This document shows positions 6,876 through 15,989 of a stretch of 39,346 nucleotides of DNA, one piece after another. The translations under genes and the position numbers were made by a program. The notes beneath the pieces are model-generated. The model searched no databases. It was given only the letters and a program-made list of their open reading frames with translations, and was not told where the DNA came from. Numbering within the stretch: position 1 is the stretch's first letter; every line of letters begins with the position of its first letter. Origin of the DNA: DASUBV01 sp035763085 (GTDB lineage Bacteria; Actinomycetota; Actinomycetes; Streptosporangiales; Streptosporangiaceae); contig DASUBV010000378.1 of the NCBI GenBank assembly GCA_035763085.1, positions 1-39,346 of the forward strand. The letters run 5' to 3'.

Positions 6876-9530
6876 ATGACCGACACCATGACCACCCTGG
6901 CCGCCGGCTCCGGCCTGCTGGCCCGCGAGCGCGAGCTGGACGAGCTCGGCCTGCTGCTGGCCCGCGAGCGCCTGGTCACGCTGACCGGCCCGGCCGGCGT
7001 GGGCAAGAGCAGGCTCGCCGCGGCCCTGGCCGCCGGCGACGGCTGGGCGGCCTGGGCGACCGCGGACCTGCAGGACACGCAGGATCCGGCGGACGCGCGG
7101 GAGGTCCTCGGCGGCGCCGCGGCGCGGCTGGCCGAGCCGGGCGGACCGCAGCGGCTGCTCCTGGACAACTGCGACCTGGTGCTGGGCGTCGTGGCGCGGT
7201 TCGTGCCGGAGCTGCTGGCCAGGCAGCCAGGGCTGGTGGTCGTCGCCACCTCCCGGGAGAGCCTGGGAGCGAGCCTGGAGACCATCTACCCGGTGCGCCC
7301 GCTGGACCCGCCCGACGCCGCGGCCTTCTTCGCCGCCCGGGCCGGAGCCCAGCACGGCGGGATGGTGCCCGAGATCTCGGCGGGGATCCGGGCCATCTGC
7401 GCGCGGCTGGACGGCCTGCCGCTGGCCCTTGAGCTGGCCGCGGCGCAGACCCGGGTGCTGACGCCGGCGCAGATCCTGGAGCGCCTCGATGACGCGATGC
7501 GGCTGCTGGTCGGCGGGCCACGGGCCGGCGCCACCCGCCATCGCTCGCTGCGCGGGGCGCTGGACTGGGGCGCTGACACGCTCCTGATACCGGAGCGCAT
7601 GCTGCTGCAGCGGGTGTCCGTCTTCGCGGACGCCTTTACCCTCGACGCCGCCGAGCGGGTCTGCGCGGGAGCGGGACTGGCCGCCGACGACATGCTCGAG
7701 GCGCTGGCCAGCCTGGTGGCCAAGTCACTCGTTGACGTCGACCGCAGCGGCGCGCGCGCTCGCTACCGGCTCATGCAGACGGTGCGCCAGTACGCGGGCC
7801 AGGCCCTGGCGCGGTCGGGAGATGCCGACCTTATGCAGCGCAACCGGGTGGACTACGCCATTGAGCACCCGGAGCAGGTGTCCGTTTCCGACTTCGCGGA
7901 GGCGCTGCGCTGGTGTACCGACCACGGCGAGACCGAAGACGGGCTGCGGCTGAGCGCCGCTGCGGCTCCGTTCTGGCTGCTTTCCGGCCGGATCCGGGAG
8001 GGGTCCGCGGTGCTGGCGGCCCAGGTCGACCAGGCCGGGGCCCGTGATGGCGTGCGCGACTCGGCCGCCTATCACCGGGTGCTCCTCGCTCGCGGCCTGT
8101 TCGACTGTGTGCTCGGCCGGGCGGAGACGGCCCGGCCGGCTGTGCTCGGGGCGGCCGCCTGGTGCGGGCAGAACGGAGACCGCGCCGGGCAGCTGTGGGG
8201 TGAGGTGCTCGCCGGGGCCGCTGTGCTGCACGCCGATCCGCAGGCGGGCGCGCGCCGCATCGCCAGCGCGGCGGCCGGGCTGTCCGCTGACTCGCCGTGG
8301 ACTCCGGTCGCGACTGCGCTGAGCGCCGTGGCCGCGGCGGAGGCAGGCTGGGTGGCGCAGGCTCAGGACACCGCCGCCCGGGCGCTGGCCGCGGCCCGGG
8401 CCCGGCCGCTGGCGCCGGCCGTGATCGTGGCGCTGCTGGCAGCGGGCCGCGTGGCCCGCCTGCAGGGACGGCTCGGGCTCGGGCAAGCCTGGCTCGATGA
8501 AGCTGAGGCCCTGACTGCCGGCCCCGGAGCCAGGGGCGCACGGGCGGTGATCCTCGCCGAGTCCGCCCGGCTGGCCGTGGACCGCGGATCCGATGACGGC
8601 GAGCCCGGCCGCTCGGTACTGGACCATGCCGCGGCCCTGGCCGCGCAGGCGGGCGCGCCGCTGCTGCAGGCAGCAGCGCTCGACGTCCTGGGCCGCAGCC
8701 GGCTGCGGCACGGGCACGGGCCGGCCGCGCGCGCGGCCTTCGCCCAGGTCACGGCGCTGTCCCAGGAGACGGTGGCCAGCCAGGCTGTGGCCGGGATCCT
8801 CGGGCTGGGGCAGGTGGCGCTGGCCGGAGGCTCGGCCAGCGCGGCCTGGACGCTGATCGAGGAGGCGCACGCTATCGCCCGGGCCGGCGCCGGGCCGGAG
8901 CTACTCGCCCGGACGCTGCACGGCGTCGGGGACTGCGCCTGGGCTCTGGGCAGCGTGTCCCGGGCCTGGACCGCCTACCATCAGGCGCTGGCCGTGCGCA
9001 GCGAGGCCGGCCTGGCCGCGCTGGCGGTCGAGTCGCTGGAGTCCCTCGCCCTCCTGGCGGTCGATCAGGGGCGCACCGAGTACGGCGTCCGGCTGCTGGC
9101 CGCCGCCGAGGGGCTGCGGGCGGCGCACGGAACCGTGTGCCCTGGCCCGGCCCGGGCCCGGCTCGACGCGGCCGCCTCGGTGGCCGCAGCCGCGCTGGAG
9201 CCGGGTCGCCTCGCGGAGCTGCGCGCCGAGGGCGTGCGGCTGTCCCTGCCGGCGGCCGCGGCCTACGCTGGCCGGCAGCGCGGCCCCCGGCAGCGGGGCG
9301 TGGGGTGGGTGAGCCTGACCCCGGCCGAGCGTCAGGTAGCTGATCTCGCCGCGACGGGCCTGACCAACCGGGAGATCGGCGCGCGGCTCTTCTCTTCCCC
9401 GCGGACCGTGCAGGTCCACCTGTCGCATGTCTTCGCCAAGCTGGGCATCAGCTCCCGGAAGATGCTGGCGGCGGAGATCGAGGCGCGGAACCGGCAGCTG
9501 CCGCCGCGCGCGCCGCAGACCGCCGGGTAA
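6876..9530 (+). CDS. Large ATPase regulator with C-terminal LuxR HTH
   Basis: An 884-residue STAND-type transcription regulator. The P-loop GPAGVGKSR is at residues 38-46, with LLDNCDLV as the Walker B region. The middle 500 residues are Ala/Leu-rich helices of TPR type. The last about 65 residues form a LuxR DNA-binding helix-turn-helix (LTPAERQVADLAATGLTNRE, then RTVQVHLSHVFAKLGI). This is the layout of LAL/AfsR-like cluster activators that switch on ATP or inducer binding. It lies 40 nt after the exporter permease and could regulate this locus. The ATG at 6876 has GGCGGGAA upstream; a second ATG at 6888 is possible. Confidence 0.9.
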   Translation: MTDTMTTLAAGSGLLARERELDELGLLLARERLVTLTGPAGVGKSRLAAALAAGDGWAAWATADLQDTQDPADAREVLGGAAARLAEPGGPQRLLLDNCDLVLGVVARFVPELLARQPGLVVVATSRESLGASLETIYPVRPLDPPDAAAFFAARAGAQHGGMVPEISAGIRAICARLDGLPLALELAAAQTRVLTPAQILERLDDAMRLLVGGPRAGATRHRSLRGALDWGADTLLIPERMLLQRVSVFADAFTLDAAERVCAGAGLAADDMLEALASLVAKSLVDVDRSGARARYRLMQTVRQYAGQALARSGDADLMQRNRVDYAIEHPEQVSVSDFAEALRWCTDHGETEDGLRLSAAAAPFWLLSGRIREGSAVLAAQVDQAGARDGVRDSAAYHRVLLARGLFDCVLGRAETARPAVLGAAAWCGQNGDRAGQLWGEVLAGAAVLHADPQAGARRIASAAAGLSADSPWTPVATALSAVAAAEAGWVAQAQDTAARALAAARARPLAPAVIVALLAAGRVARLQGRLGLGQAWLDEAEALTAGPGARGARAVILAESARLAVDRGSDDGEPGRSVLDHAAALAAQAGAPLLQAAALDVLGRSRLRHGHGPAARAAFAQVTALSQETVASQAVAGILGLGQVALAGGSASAAWTLIEEAHAIARAGAGPELLARTLHGVGDCAWALGSVSRAWTAYHQALAVRSEAGLAALAVESLESLALLAVDQGRTEYGVRLLAAAEGLRAAHGTVCPGPARARLDAAASVAAAALEPGRLAELRAEGVRLSLPAAAAYAGRQRGPRQRGVGWVSLTPAERQVADLAATGLTNREIGARLFSSPRTVQVHLSHVFAKLGISSRKMLAAEIEARNRQLPPRAPQTAG

Positions 9531-9539
9531 GGCGGCAGC

Positions 9540-9583
9540 TGAACGGGCGGGCCCGCCGCCTCGGCGGCGGGCCCGCCCGTTCA
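9540..9583. terminator. Strong bidirectional terminator hairpin
   Basis: Positions 9540-9560 pair perfectly with 9563-9583, giving a 21-bp, nearly all G-C stem with a 2-nt loop. It lies between the convergent stops of the LuxR-type regulator (9530) and the radical SAM gene (9613). Position and symmetry make a two-way transcription terminator the natural reading. No T-tract flanks it. Confidence 0.85.
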
Positions 9584-9612
9584 CCAGGGCGCACGAAGTC
9601 GGCGCGGCCCGG

Positions 9613-10536
9613 TCACGTGACGCTGCCCGCCGCGGCTATCTCCCGCCGGGCGGCAGCGAACTCATCCCAGCCGCGGCGCTCGGCGTACTCGAGGTACACC
9701 CCGCCGCAGTCCGCGCGCAGCGCGCAGCCGTCGCAGGGCGCGCCGTGCTCGCGGTTCTGCTGGTCCATGAACTCGTCGTAGTTGTCGTAGACCTCGCCCT
9801 GGTACATCATCCGGATGAAGCGGGTGCCGTCCTCGATGGCCAGCCGCTGGTACGGCGTGACGACGCACAGCGGGAAGCCCTCCAGGGTGACCTTGTGGCC
9901 CTGCCCGGTCAGCTCGTCGAGGACCGGCAGCAGGTGCGTCCGGGTCTCCCGGACGGTGGGGGCCTGCATGTCGAGCGCGAAGTAGCCGCTGCCCACCGGG
10001 TGCAGGTTCGAGATGTTGATGTGATCCACGCCAAGTTCCACGCACAGCCGGCAGATGTTGCCGAGCTGGCCCATGTTCATCCGGGTGATCACGGTGTTGA
10101 CCCGGACGGGGATGCCGGCCAGCTTGGCGTTCCTGATGCCCTCGATGGTCTGGGCGAACCCGCCCGGCGTCTGGGTCAGGCAGTCCTGGACGTGGGAGTC
10201 GGCCCCGTGCAGCGAGATCACGAACAGCCTGACCCCGCGCTCCCTGAGCTTCTCGACGAATGCGATGTCCCGCAGCCGCCGGCCGTTGGTCTGGATCTGC
10301 ACCTCGGGGTAGCCGAGGATGCTGGCCGTCTCCAGCAGGTCCATGAGCCTGGGCAGGATCGTCGGCTCGCCGCCGTGCAGGTTCAGCGTCTCGAATCCGC
10401 TGCCGGCGTTGCGGGCGAGGAAGCGGATCAGGTCCTCATACTGCACGCTGTCGGTCTTAGCGAGCGGTGAGCCCACCACGCAGAAGCCGCACTTCTCGTT
10501 GCATAGGTCGGTCACGTGCATACTCAGCTGCTTCAT
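9613..10536 (-). CDS. Radical SAM protein (MoaA/PqqE-like) with Cys-rich C-terminus
   Basis: A 307-residue radical SAM enzyme. The cluster motif CNEKCGFC places Cys12, Cys16 and Cys19 as 4Fe-4S ligands, and LHGGEPTI is the SAM-binding GGE motif. The C-terminal APCDGCALRADCGG segment has Cys residues that could bind part of an auxiliary cluster, shorter than a full SPASM domain. Start: ATG 10536 with AGGA upstream; an in-frame GTG at 10548 overlaps the previous stop and has no good ribosome site. It is the last gene of the minus-strand unit, 8 nt after the glycosyltransferase-like gene. It is less similar to the other radical SAM proteins here. The reaction is unknown. Confidence 0.9.
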   Translation of the reverse strand: MKQLSMHVTDLCNEKCGFCVVGSPLAKTDSVQYEDLIRFLARNAGSGFETLNLHGGEPTILPRLMDLLETASILGYPEVQIQTNGRRLRDIAFVEKLRERGVRLFVISLHGADSHVQDCLTQTPGGFAQTIEGIRNAKLAGIPVRVNTVITRMNMGQLGNICRLCVELGVDHINISNLHPVGSGYFALDMQAPTVRETRTHLLPVLDELTGQGHKVTLEGFPLCVVTPYQRLAIEDGTRFIRMMYQGEVYDNYDEFMDQQNREHGAPCDGCALRADCGGVYLEYAERRGWDEFAAARREIAAAGSVT

Positions 10537-10544
10537 CGTTGTCC

Positions 10545-11807
10545 TCACAGGGCCAGGCCCAGTCGGCTCGCTGCCTCGGTGAATTCCTTCCGGGTGTCCA
10601 CCTGGGCGTCGAGGATGGTCAGGTAGTCGGCGCGGGCGGCGGCCAGCCGGTCCCGCGCGGCGGAGTCGTACAGCGCCTCGGCGATTCCCTGCACCACCGC
10701 AGGCTCATCGAGCAGCTCAAGGTCGCAGAACGTGCCGGTGTAGGGATTGCCCGTGAGTATCGGCTCGAGGAAGGAGTAGAAGCCGAGCGGCCACATCCGC
10801 ATCTGGTGGAGGGGGGTCATGTCCGTGAGCCAGTCGCGGACGGTGCCGGTGAGCCCGCCGAGCCGGGCCTCGACCGCTGCGATGGCCTGAGCGTCGGGCA
10901 CGGCGAAGCTATTGGTGAGCGCGACCGCCGGGATATCCGAGGTCACGGCGCGGGCCAGCGTGGTCGCCCCGATGTTGAGGCTGAGCACCAGGTCGGCGGC
11001 GCCGAGCATGGTGCTGAACCGGGCCGGCGAGCACGGCGGCAGCACGTGGGTGCGCCCGGCGGGCAGCGCCGTGAGCTCCGGCGCCGGCTCGCCGATCAGC
11101 AGGAAGTGAGTGGTCTCGGGCAGCTGGCGCAGGTAGTGGGCGAGCAGCCGCGGGACCCCCCGCAGCACGTGGGTGCCCATCGAGGACAGGTAGCTGTCCT
11201 CGGGCAGCTGCTGCCAGGGTGCGAGGGTGAGCAGCAGCAGGCGGTCGTGCCGCCCCAGCCCGAAGGTGGTGCCGAGGTGCTCCCTGGTGCGCCGGCTCAC
11301 CCGCTCGCTGCCCTCCCAGACCCGGAACGGGTAGGCCCGCTCGGTCCGCTCGGGGTGGGCGAGCGGAACCGGGCGCAGGACGGCATCCATCTCCAGGATT
11401 CGCTTGTCGACCGGGCGGTCCTCCTCGAACATGTCGACGGCGAAGGGCGTGTTCTCCCACTCCCAGATGTCGATGGGCAGGATCGGCAGCTGGTAGTCGT
11501 CGATGAACCAGGGCCGCAGGCCGAACCGGTTCCTGAAGACGCCGCTGTAGGTGTAGTAGTCCGCCAGGACGATGGCATCGGGGCGGAAGTCCCTGACGGC
11601 CTCGTCGATGAGCAGCCGGGCCAGCCGGCCCATCCGCGGCTCGATCGAGGTCGTCGGGAATCCGCTGCGCTTCATGACCTTCTCGGAGACGGGCGAGATA
11701 ATGAAATGGCTCTGCACGCCGAGCGGCTGCAGTTGCCCGGCCAGTGACAGCCCGATGACGGTCTCGCCGTAGCCGGCCGTGGAGAGGGCGAAAAACAGCA
11801 GTCTCAT
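10545..11807 (-). CDS. Glycosyltransferase-like (GT-B-like) protein
   Basis: A 420-residue protein with a Rossmann-like N-terminus (MRLLFFALSTAGYGETVIGL) and a second nucleotide-binding-like half: LLLLTLAPW, a FLLIGEPAPE strand, then AADLVLSLNIGATTLARA, resembling the donor site of GT-B glycosyltransferases. The match is by fold pattern only, and I see no canonical signature that fixes a donor. It lies directly after a sugar nucleotidyltransferase gene (84-nt gap), supporting a sugar-transfer role. The start codon lacks a clear ribosome site; the 17-codon frame ending in ATGA over this start could allow coupled translation. It may instead be an uncharacterised family. Confidence 0.62.
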   Translation of the reverse strand: MRLLFFALSTAGYGETVIGLSLAGQLQPLGVQSHFIISPVSEKVMKRSGFPTTSIEPRMGRLARLLIDEAVRDFRPDAIVLADYYTYSGVFRNRFGLRPWFIDDYQLPILPIDIWEWENTPFAVDMFEEDRPVDKRILEMDAVLRPVPLAHPERTERAYPFRVWEGSERVSRRTREHLGTTFGLGRHDRLLLLTLAPWQQLPEDSYLSSMGTHVLRGVPRLLAHYLRQLPETTHFLLIGEPAPELTALPAGRTHVLPPCSPARFSTMLGAADLVLSLNIGATTLARAVTSDIPAVALTNSFAVPDAQAIAAVEARLGGLTGTVRDWLTDMTPLHQMRMWPLGFYSFLEPILTGNPYTGTFCDLELLDEPAVVQGIAEALYDSAARDRLAAARADYLTILDAQVDTRKEFTEAASRLGLAL

Positions 11808-11891
11808 TGATTCACGGCGTGGCGATCCGGCGCGGGCCGGGGGGAACGCCGCTTCACCTCCTCAGGGGTGTCGGTGGCCGCTCGATCGAGG

Positions 11892-12683
11892 TCAGGCCCG
11901 GATCCGTTCCTGCTGGTCCAGGCAGCGCAGGATGCCGACCCTGGTGCCGGCGTCCTCGAACGAGCCGTCGGCGAAGGCCATGCCGATGACCTTCAGGCCC
12001 TGCCGGACGGCCAGGTCGAAGAAGTGCCCGATGACCGGCTCGCCGCCGGCGGCCAGCCCGTCATCGCCGGGCAGCCGGGCCAGGCCGTCGTGCAGCAGGT
12101 CCGCGAAGGCATCGCCCCAGATCGCCGCGCCCCAGGTGTTGGCCGCCGGCGGGCGGGCCGGCTTGTCCAGCACCTCGATGACGCGCTCGCCGTCCAGCAG
12201 GACCGGGCCGAGCCGCTCAGGCTCCGCGGCGGGGAAGATGGCGAGGGCCAGGTCGGCGCCGGTCTCCAGGTACCGCGCCCGCAGCCGGGCCAGCGCGTCG
12301 CCGGGCGTGGTGATGGTGTCAGGCATGGCGAAGATGACGTGGCTGCCCCTGGTCCAGGAGCGGGCCAGATCCAGGGCGTAGGGCAGCCCGCGCGCCTCCT
12401 CCTGGTAGAGGTAGCCGATCTCCAGGCCGACGTGGCGGCCGTCGCCGAAGTAGGTGAGGACGTCCAGCTTCCACGGCGCCACCACCAGCAGCACCCGCCC
12501 GGCACCGGCCCGGGCAATCGCGGCCAGGGCGTACTCGGCCACGGCTCGCGCGCGAACGCCGGCGCCCTCGCCGCCGGGCGCCAGCTCGTAGCTGATGGGC
12601 AGCAGTTCCTTCGGGTAGCGCAGCGGCGCGAGACGGCTGCCCCGGCCGGCCGCTGGCAGCACCCCGACGAACTCCCCGGTCAC
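11892..12683 (-). CDS. Sugar-1-phosphate nucleotidyltransferase-like protein
   Basis: A 263-residue protein with the nucleotidyltransferase signature LPAAGRGSRLAP (residues 9-20) followed by PKELLPI with Lys25, and a metal-site region AMPDTI. This is the RmlA/GlmU-type NTP_transferase fold, which joins a sugar phosphate to a nucleoside triphosphate. It is shorter than RmlA (about 290 residues). The start is GTG at 12683, overlapping the stop of the upstream radical SAM gene as GTGA, so translation is coupled. Next to a glycosyltransferase-like gene and three radical SAM genes, it suggests an activated sugar or sugar-like building block. The nucleotide and sugar specificity are not readable. 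Confidence 0.8.
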   Translation of the reverse strand: MTGEFVGVLPAAGRGSRLAPLRYPKELLPISYELAPGGEGAGVRARAVAEYALAAIARAGAGRVLLVVAPWKLDVLTYFGDGRHVGLEIGYLYQEEARGLPYALDLARSWTRGSHVIFAMPDTITTPGDALARLRARYLETGADLALAIFPAAEPERLGPVLLDGERVIEVLDKPARPPAANTWGAAIWGDAFADLLHDGLARLPGDDGLAAGGEPVIGHFFDLAVRQGLKVIGMAFADGSFEDAGTRVGILRCLDQQERIRA

Positions 12684-13684
12684 AGCGCCTGCTCCCGGAT
12701 CTCGCCGAACCGCCGCTGCCGGACGGTATCGATCAGCAGCCGCTGGAAGTCGTCGTCCACGTGGTCCGCCAGGGCCTGCCGGCCCTTGCGGGTGAGCAGC
12801 ACCCGAGAGCACATGTCGCAGCCGTTGGAGAAGAGCTTGTCGCCGTAGCGCGCGCTCAGCTCGGGGTTCTCGCTGATCAGCCGGGCCACCCCCTGCGGGC
12901 CGAAGGCCCGCAGGAACTGATAGCTGTAGTTCTCGGCGGCATCGGCCATGATCTGCCCGAAGCTTTTCTCCTTGAGACTGCCGAGGAAGTACACGTCCTT
13001 CTCCTGCGGGTGGTGCGCGCCCACCTTGGCCGCGTGGCAGGCGCACAGGTCCCCGTTCGGGTTCACGATCGGGGTGTGCAGGTAGCAGTGCGTCGCGTAG
13101 TGCTCGGGCCGCGGCGGATGGCCGGTGGCGGCGACCGGGGTGATGTGCGGGCTGGCAATCACTTTGTCCACCGCGATCAGCAGGCGGTCCCCGTAGTCGT
13201 CGTACAGGCTGCGGATCTGCTGTTCTTCCTCATCCCTGGCGATGGTGATGCACAGGCTGAGGTTCGGGATGCCGCGGGCGATGGCGCCGTCGATCACGTT
13301 GCGGACATACTGGGCGGGCACGCGCTCCTGGTGGAAGACATCGGTGCTCAGGTAGAAGTGCGTCAGTCCCGGCAGCTGATCGAGGAACTTGTCCACGGTG
13401 GCCCGGTTCTTGCCCCAGAAGCTGCTGGTGAAGCAGCCGATCTGCGGCCGGGCGCTATGCGTGGCGGCTGCGCTGACCCCCGCCTTGAGCAGCGAGAACC
13501 GCTGAAAGGGCTCCCCGCCGGTGAAGATGATGGTGGGGATCCCGAAGTCGCAGGCCTGGGTGACCCAGCTGGCGATCTCCGCACTTGCGGGCTGGCGCTC
13601 CCGGACCGACCCGATGAACCCGCAGTGCCGGCAGCCGACGGTGCAGATCTCGGTCACGCTTACCAGGATCTTGGTGTAGAACAC
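12680..13684 (-). CDS. Radical SAM protein of the LSTD-x-(F/Y)H subfamily
   Basis: A 334-residue radical SAM enzyme. Cys14, Cys18 and Cys21 (CTVGCRHC) bind the cluster, and IFTGGEPF is the SAM motif. It carries YLSTDVFHQERVP, also found in altered form in the enzymes at 15990 and 17111, and a Cys-containing GDLCACHA segment after an HTPIVNPNG strand, matching their DGTITACCN and DGRLTACCN segments. A CDMC motif lies near the C-terminus. Start: GTG 13684 with AAGGAG 6 nt upstream. It is followed by the nucleotidyltransferase with a 4-nt overlap. The three share one ancestry by these motifs; no substrate is known to me. Confidence 0.9.
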   Translation of the reverse strand: MFYTKILVSVTEICTVGCRHCGFIGSVRERQPASAEIASWVTQACDFGIPTIIFTGGEPFQRFSLLKAGVSAAATHSARPQIGCFTSSFWGKNRATVDKFLDQLPGLTHFYLSTDVFHQERVPAQYVRNVIDGAIARGIPNLSLCITIARDEEEQQIRSLYDDYGDRLLIAVDKVIASPHITPVAATGHPPRPEHYATHCYLHTPIVNPNGDLCACHAAKVGAHHPQEKDVYFLGSLKEKSFGQIMADAAENYSYQFLRAFGPQGVARLISENPELSARYGDKLFSNGCDMCSRVLLTRKGRQALADHVDDDFQRLLIDTVRQRRFGEIREQAL

Positions 13685-13716
13685 GGAAACTCCTTCATGG
13701 TCGGCTGGATGGGCGC

Positions 13717-15300
13717 TTACTCGCCGACGACGATGCCGTTGCCCCGGCAGTGCTCGCGCAGCTGATCGCGGGCCGCGGCCAGGTCGGTGATGGTCAGCTC
13801 AGGCATGACCGCGCGGACGTAATCGGCCATTGCCTGCTCCCGGTCGAGGGCATCGCGGCCGGCGTACCGCCCGGCGATCTCGGCCCGTACGTCCGCGTCA
13901 GCGATCTTCAGCCCCAGCCGCCGCGCGGTCGCGGTCGCGACGGCTGGCTCGGTGAGATGGCGGTAGTCGACGGAGCCGGGCTCGGGGGAGAGCACCTCGA
14001 TGTCCGACGAGGCGATGGCGCCCTTGCCCCGGTCGACAAGGGTGCTGATGGACTCGATGTTCTCCTGGAGCAGCTGCCGCGTCATGCCGAGGTGCCCGAC
14101 GACGAACCCGGCCTTGAGGAAAATGCCCTCATCTCTCGCCCGGTCCAGCGCATCGAGGTTGTGCTGGAACATGCGCTCGGCCCGGTAGCCGGGATCACCG
14201 CCGCGGGCCGGGGCCAGTGGCTTGTTGAGCGCGGCCAGCGAGACCGGCGAGCCAGCGTCTAGCCCGACCATCAGGTAACGAATGCCGAGATCGCGAAGCG
14301 TGGCCGCGTGCCGGGCGCTGGACAGCCCGTCCGCCCGTGCGTAGCCGGCGAGCACCGGGCGCTGCTCCTCGGGCATCCTGCGCCACCAGGCCGGGGCCTC
14401 ATCGTGCATTCCCCGGAGCAGTCCGCCGAAGGTCAGCGGCAGCTCGTCGGCGGTGAGCGACAAGTAGTCGTAGCCCGACCGCACCGCGTGCTCGACCACC
14501 GACCAGCCTGCGGCCGCGTCCGGCACGCTGTTGCGCCACATCCCGCCGTACTGGATCGAGCAGAACGTGCAGGCGTCGTCCCGGCTGAACTTGATGCAGC
14601 CGCGGGCGAGCTCGGCCGGGACGCCGTTGTGCACCGGGGTGCCGAGCAGGTCCCGCAGCCGGGGTGCCACCCGTGACGCGAAGTTCGCCTGGTACTGCGC
14701 CGTGTGCGGGTACGTCGCGTCGATCAGCCCGTAGTCGATCGCGGTGAACAGCGGCTCCGGGCGCTGCGGTGTCTCCGCCAGCCCGTCCGCAGTCCAGCCA
14801 ACCAGGCCCGGGTAGCAGGCCGGGGCGCGCACCGTGCCGCGGCTGAGGTCGGCGATCAGGGCCTGGAACGGGCCGACGACCTCGTTGCCGGTGAAGCCGA
14901 AGTCGATGCAGTCGCGCTGGTGAGTCAGGCACTGCCGGGGGAGGGCCGAGATGTGGTCGTTGCCCGCGATGGTGACAATGTCGCGACGGACCGACTTGGC
15001 GTGCCGCAGCAGCGCGACGCCTGCCTCATAACTGGCCGTCAGCATGCTGGCGCACACGGCCAGCAGCTCGCCGGCGTGGTCCTCGACGAACTGCAGGATC
15101 ACGTTCCAGGGGACGATCGTCCCGTCCAGGTAGACGGGCGTGACGCCGGGGATCTCGGCCACCGCCGAGGCGAGGGTCAGTATGCCGAGGCTGGGCACGT
15201 TGGCCCAGTCGGTCAGGTCTTCGGGCCGGGTCAGCGTGCAGGACACGTCATCCAGTACCTGGTTGGTGTTGGGCGGGTTGACCAGCAGCACAAGGGTCAT
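13717..15300 (-). CDS. Putative B12-binding radical SAM enzyme with unusual Cys spacing
   Basis: A 527-residue protein. The N-terminal half (MTLVLLVNPP, then IAGNDHISALPRQC near 111-124) has the Rossmann-like layout of B12-binding domains placed before radical SAM barrels; the usual GG(P/D)H is GNDH here. The cluster Cys residues are probably Cys235, Cys244 and Cys247, giving C-x8-C-x2-C rather than C-x3-C-x2-C. A downstream VGLDAGSP strand and GFVVGHLG fit the barrel. Such enzymes carry out methylation or other radical rearrangements. The ATG at 15300 follows the TPR-like gene by 23 nt. Cobalamin use is inferred from the domain layout only. Confidence 0.8.
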   Translation of the reverse strand: MTLVLLVNPPNTNQVLDDVSCTLTRPEDLTDWANVPSLGILTLASAVAEIPGVTPVYLDGTIVPWNVILQFVEDHAGELLAVCASMLTASYEAGVALLRHAKSVRRDIVTIAGNDHISALPRQCLTHQRDCIDFGFTGNEVVGPFQALIADLSRGTVRAPACYPGLVGWTADGLAETPQRPEPLFTAIDYGLIDATYPHTAQYQANFASRVAPRLRDLLGTPVHNGVPAELARGCIKFSRDDACTFCSIQYGGMWRNSVPDAAAGWSVVEHAVRSGYDYLSLTADELPLTFGGLLRGMHDEAPAWWRRMPEEQRPVLAGYARADGLSSARHAATLRDLGIRYLMVGLDAGSPVSLAALNKPLAPARGGDPGYRAERMFQHNLDALDRARDEGIFLKAGFVVGHLGMTRQLLQENIESISTLVDRGKGAIASSDIEVLSPEPGSVDYRHLTEPAVATATARRLGLKIADADVRAEIAGRYAGRDALDREQAMADYVRAVMPELTITDLAAARDQLREHCRGNGIVVGE

Positions 15301-15323
15301 CGATCGCAGTCGCTTTCCGCTGT

Positions 15324-15704
15324 CTAGGTGGCGGCAGGCACGACCCCGGAGGCGAGCTCGCGCGCCCGCCGCAGGCAGGCGCGCGCTTCGTCGCGGTCGC
15401 CCAGCATGCGCAGGGTGTGGGCCTGGTCGAGGTAGGCGCTTGCCTGGCAGGGGCCGGCCGCGCCGCTGCAGGCAACCTGCACGGCCAGCTCGGCCATCAT
15501 CCAGGCCCGGATCCGCTCGCCGCGCAGCGCCAGCAGCCGGCCCAGCAGGCCGCAGGAGCGGGCGACGTCCTCCCGGCCGAACCCGGAGCGGAACTCGAGG
15601 ACAGCCTGGATGACCTGCTCTGCCTCGCCCGCCTGGCCCTGGCCGAGCAGGTCGCGGGCCGACTGGAGCTGCGTGCTCACGTCGGCATGGCCGGGGGGCT
15701 GCAT
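15324..15704 (-). CDS. Small TPR-like protein
   Basis: A 126-residue, helix-rich protein. Repeated about-35-residue units with Ala/Gly/Leu at TPR positions are visible (for example LLGQGQAGEAEQVIQAV, and AYLDQAHTLRMLGDRDEA near the C-terminus). It is probably a protein-protein interaction module. The start at 15704 has a strong GGAGAGGAGG site; longer in-frame translations upstream run into the divergent promoter region. It is the first gene of the minus-strand operon leading into the B12-type radical SAM enzyme. Its partner is unknown. Confidence 0.72.
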   Translation of the reverse strand: MQPPGHADVSTQLQSARDLLGQGQAGEAEQVIQAVLEFRSGFGREDVARSCGLLGRLLALRGERIRAWMMAELAVQVACSGAAGPCQASAYLDQAHTLRMLGDRDEARACLRRARELASGVVPAAT

Positions 15705-15989
15705 CGGCGCCTCCTCTCCGTGACCGCCATCGGCTGAATAACGGATAAGGCGATGCTCGGCACCGCCGGTTGCGGCGGGCCTGGCGGCTGCTTGCCTGCC
15801 GGTATGCCTGGCGCGGCACGCTGGGCTGAGAAGGCTGCGGCGGCACCGGCCCACCGGGCCGCCGGGCACTGGCCGGGCGGTGGCGGCCATACCGGGAAGA
15901 AAGGCGCACGCGAGTCCGGCGCAAGCGCAGCTGTCTAGCGTGATCCCTGGACACAGACCCGTACAGGCCTCGCCCGAGGGAGGCCGGAC
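15705..15989. promoter_or_regulatory. Divergent intergenic region feeding both long operons
   Basis: This 285-bp gap separates the start of the minus-strand operon (15704 to 9613) from the start of the plus-strand operon (15990 to 29585), so it should hold both promoters. A 6-bp hairpin (15763-15768 with 15773-15778, GTTG loop) lies in the likely leader of the minus-strand unit. A TAGCGT hexamer about 55 bp upstream of 15990 could be a minus-10 box, but no convincing minus-35 box is spaced to it. I see no small ORF with a good ribosome site. Confidence 0.6.

Noticed and set aside
11804..11857. A 17-residue GTG mini-ORF ending in ATGA over the glycosyltransferase-like start, beside a GAGGAGG sequence
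   Set aside because: The GAGGAGG abuts the GTG, so spacing is wrong; the peptide is Arg/Pro-rich. It may aid coupling but I do not call it a gene.
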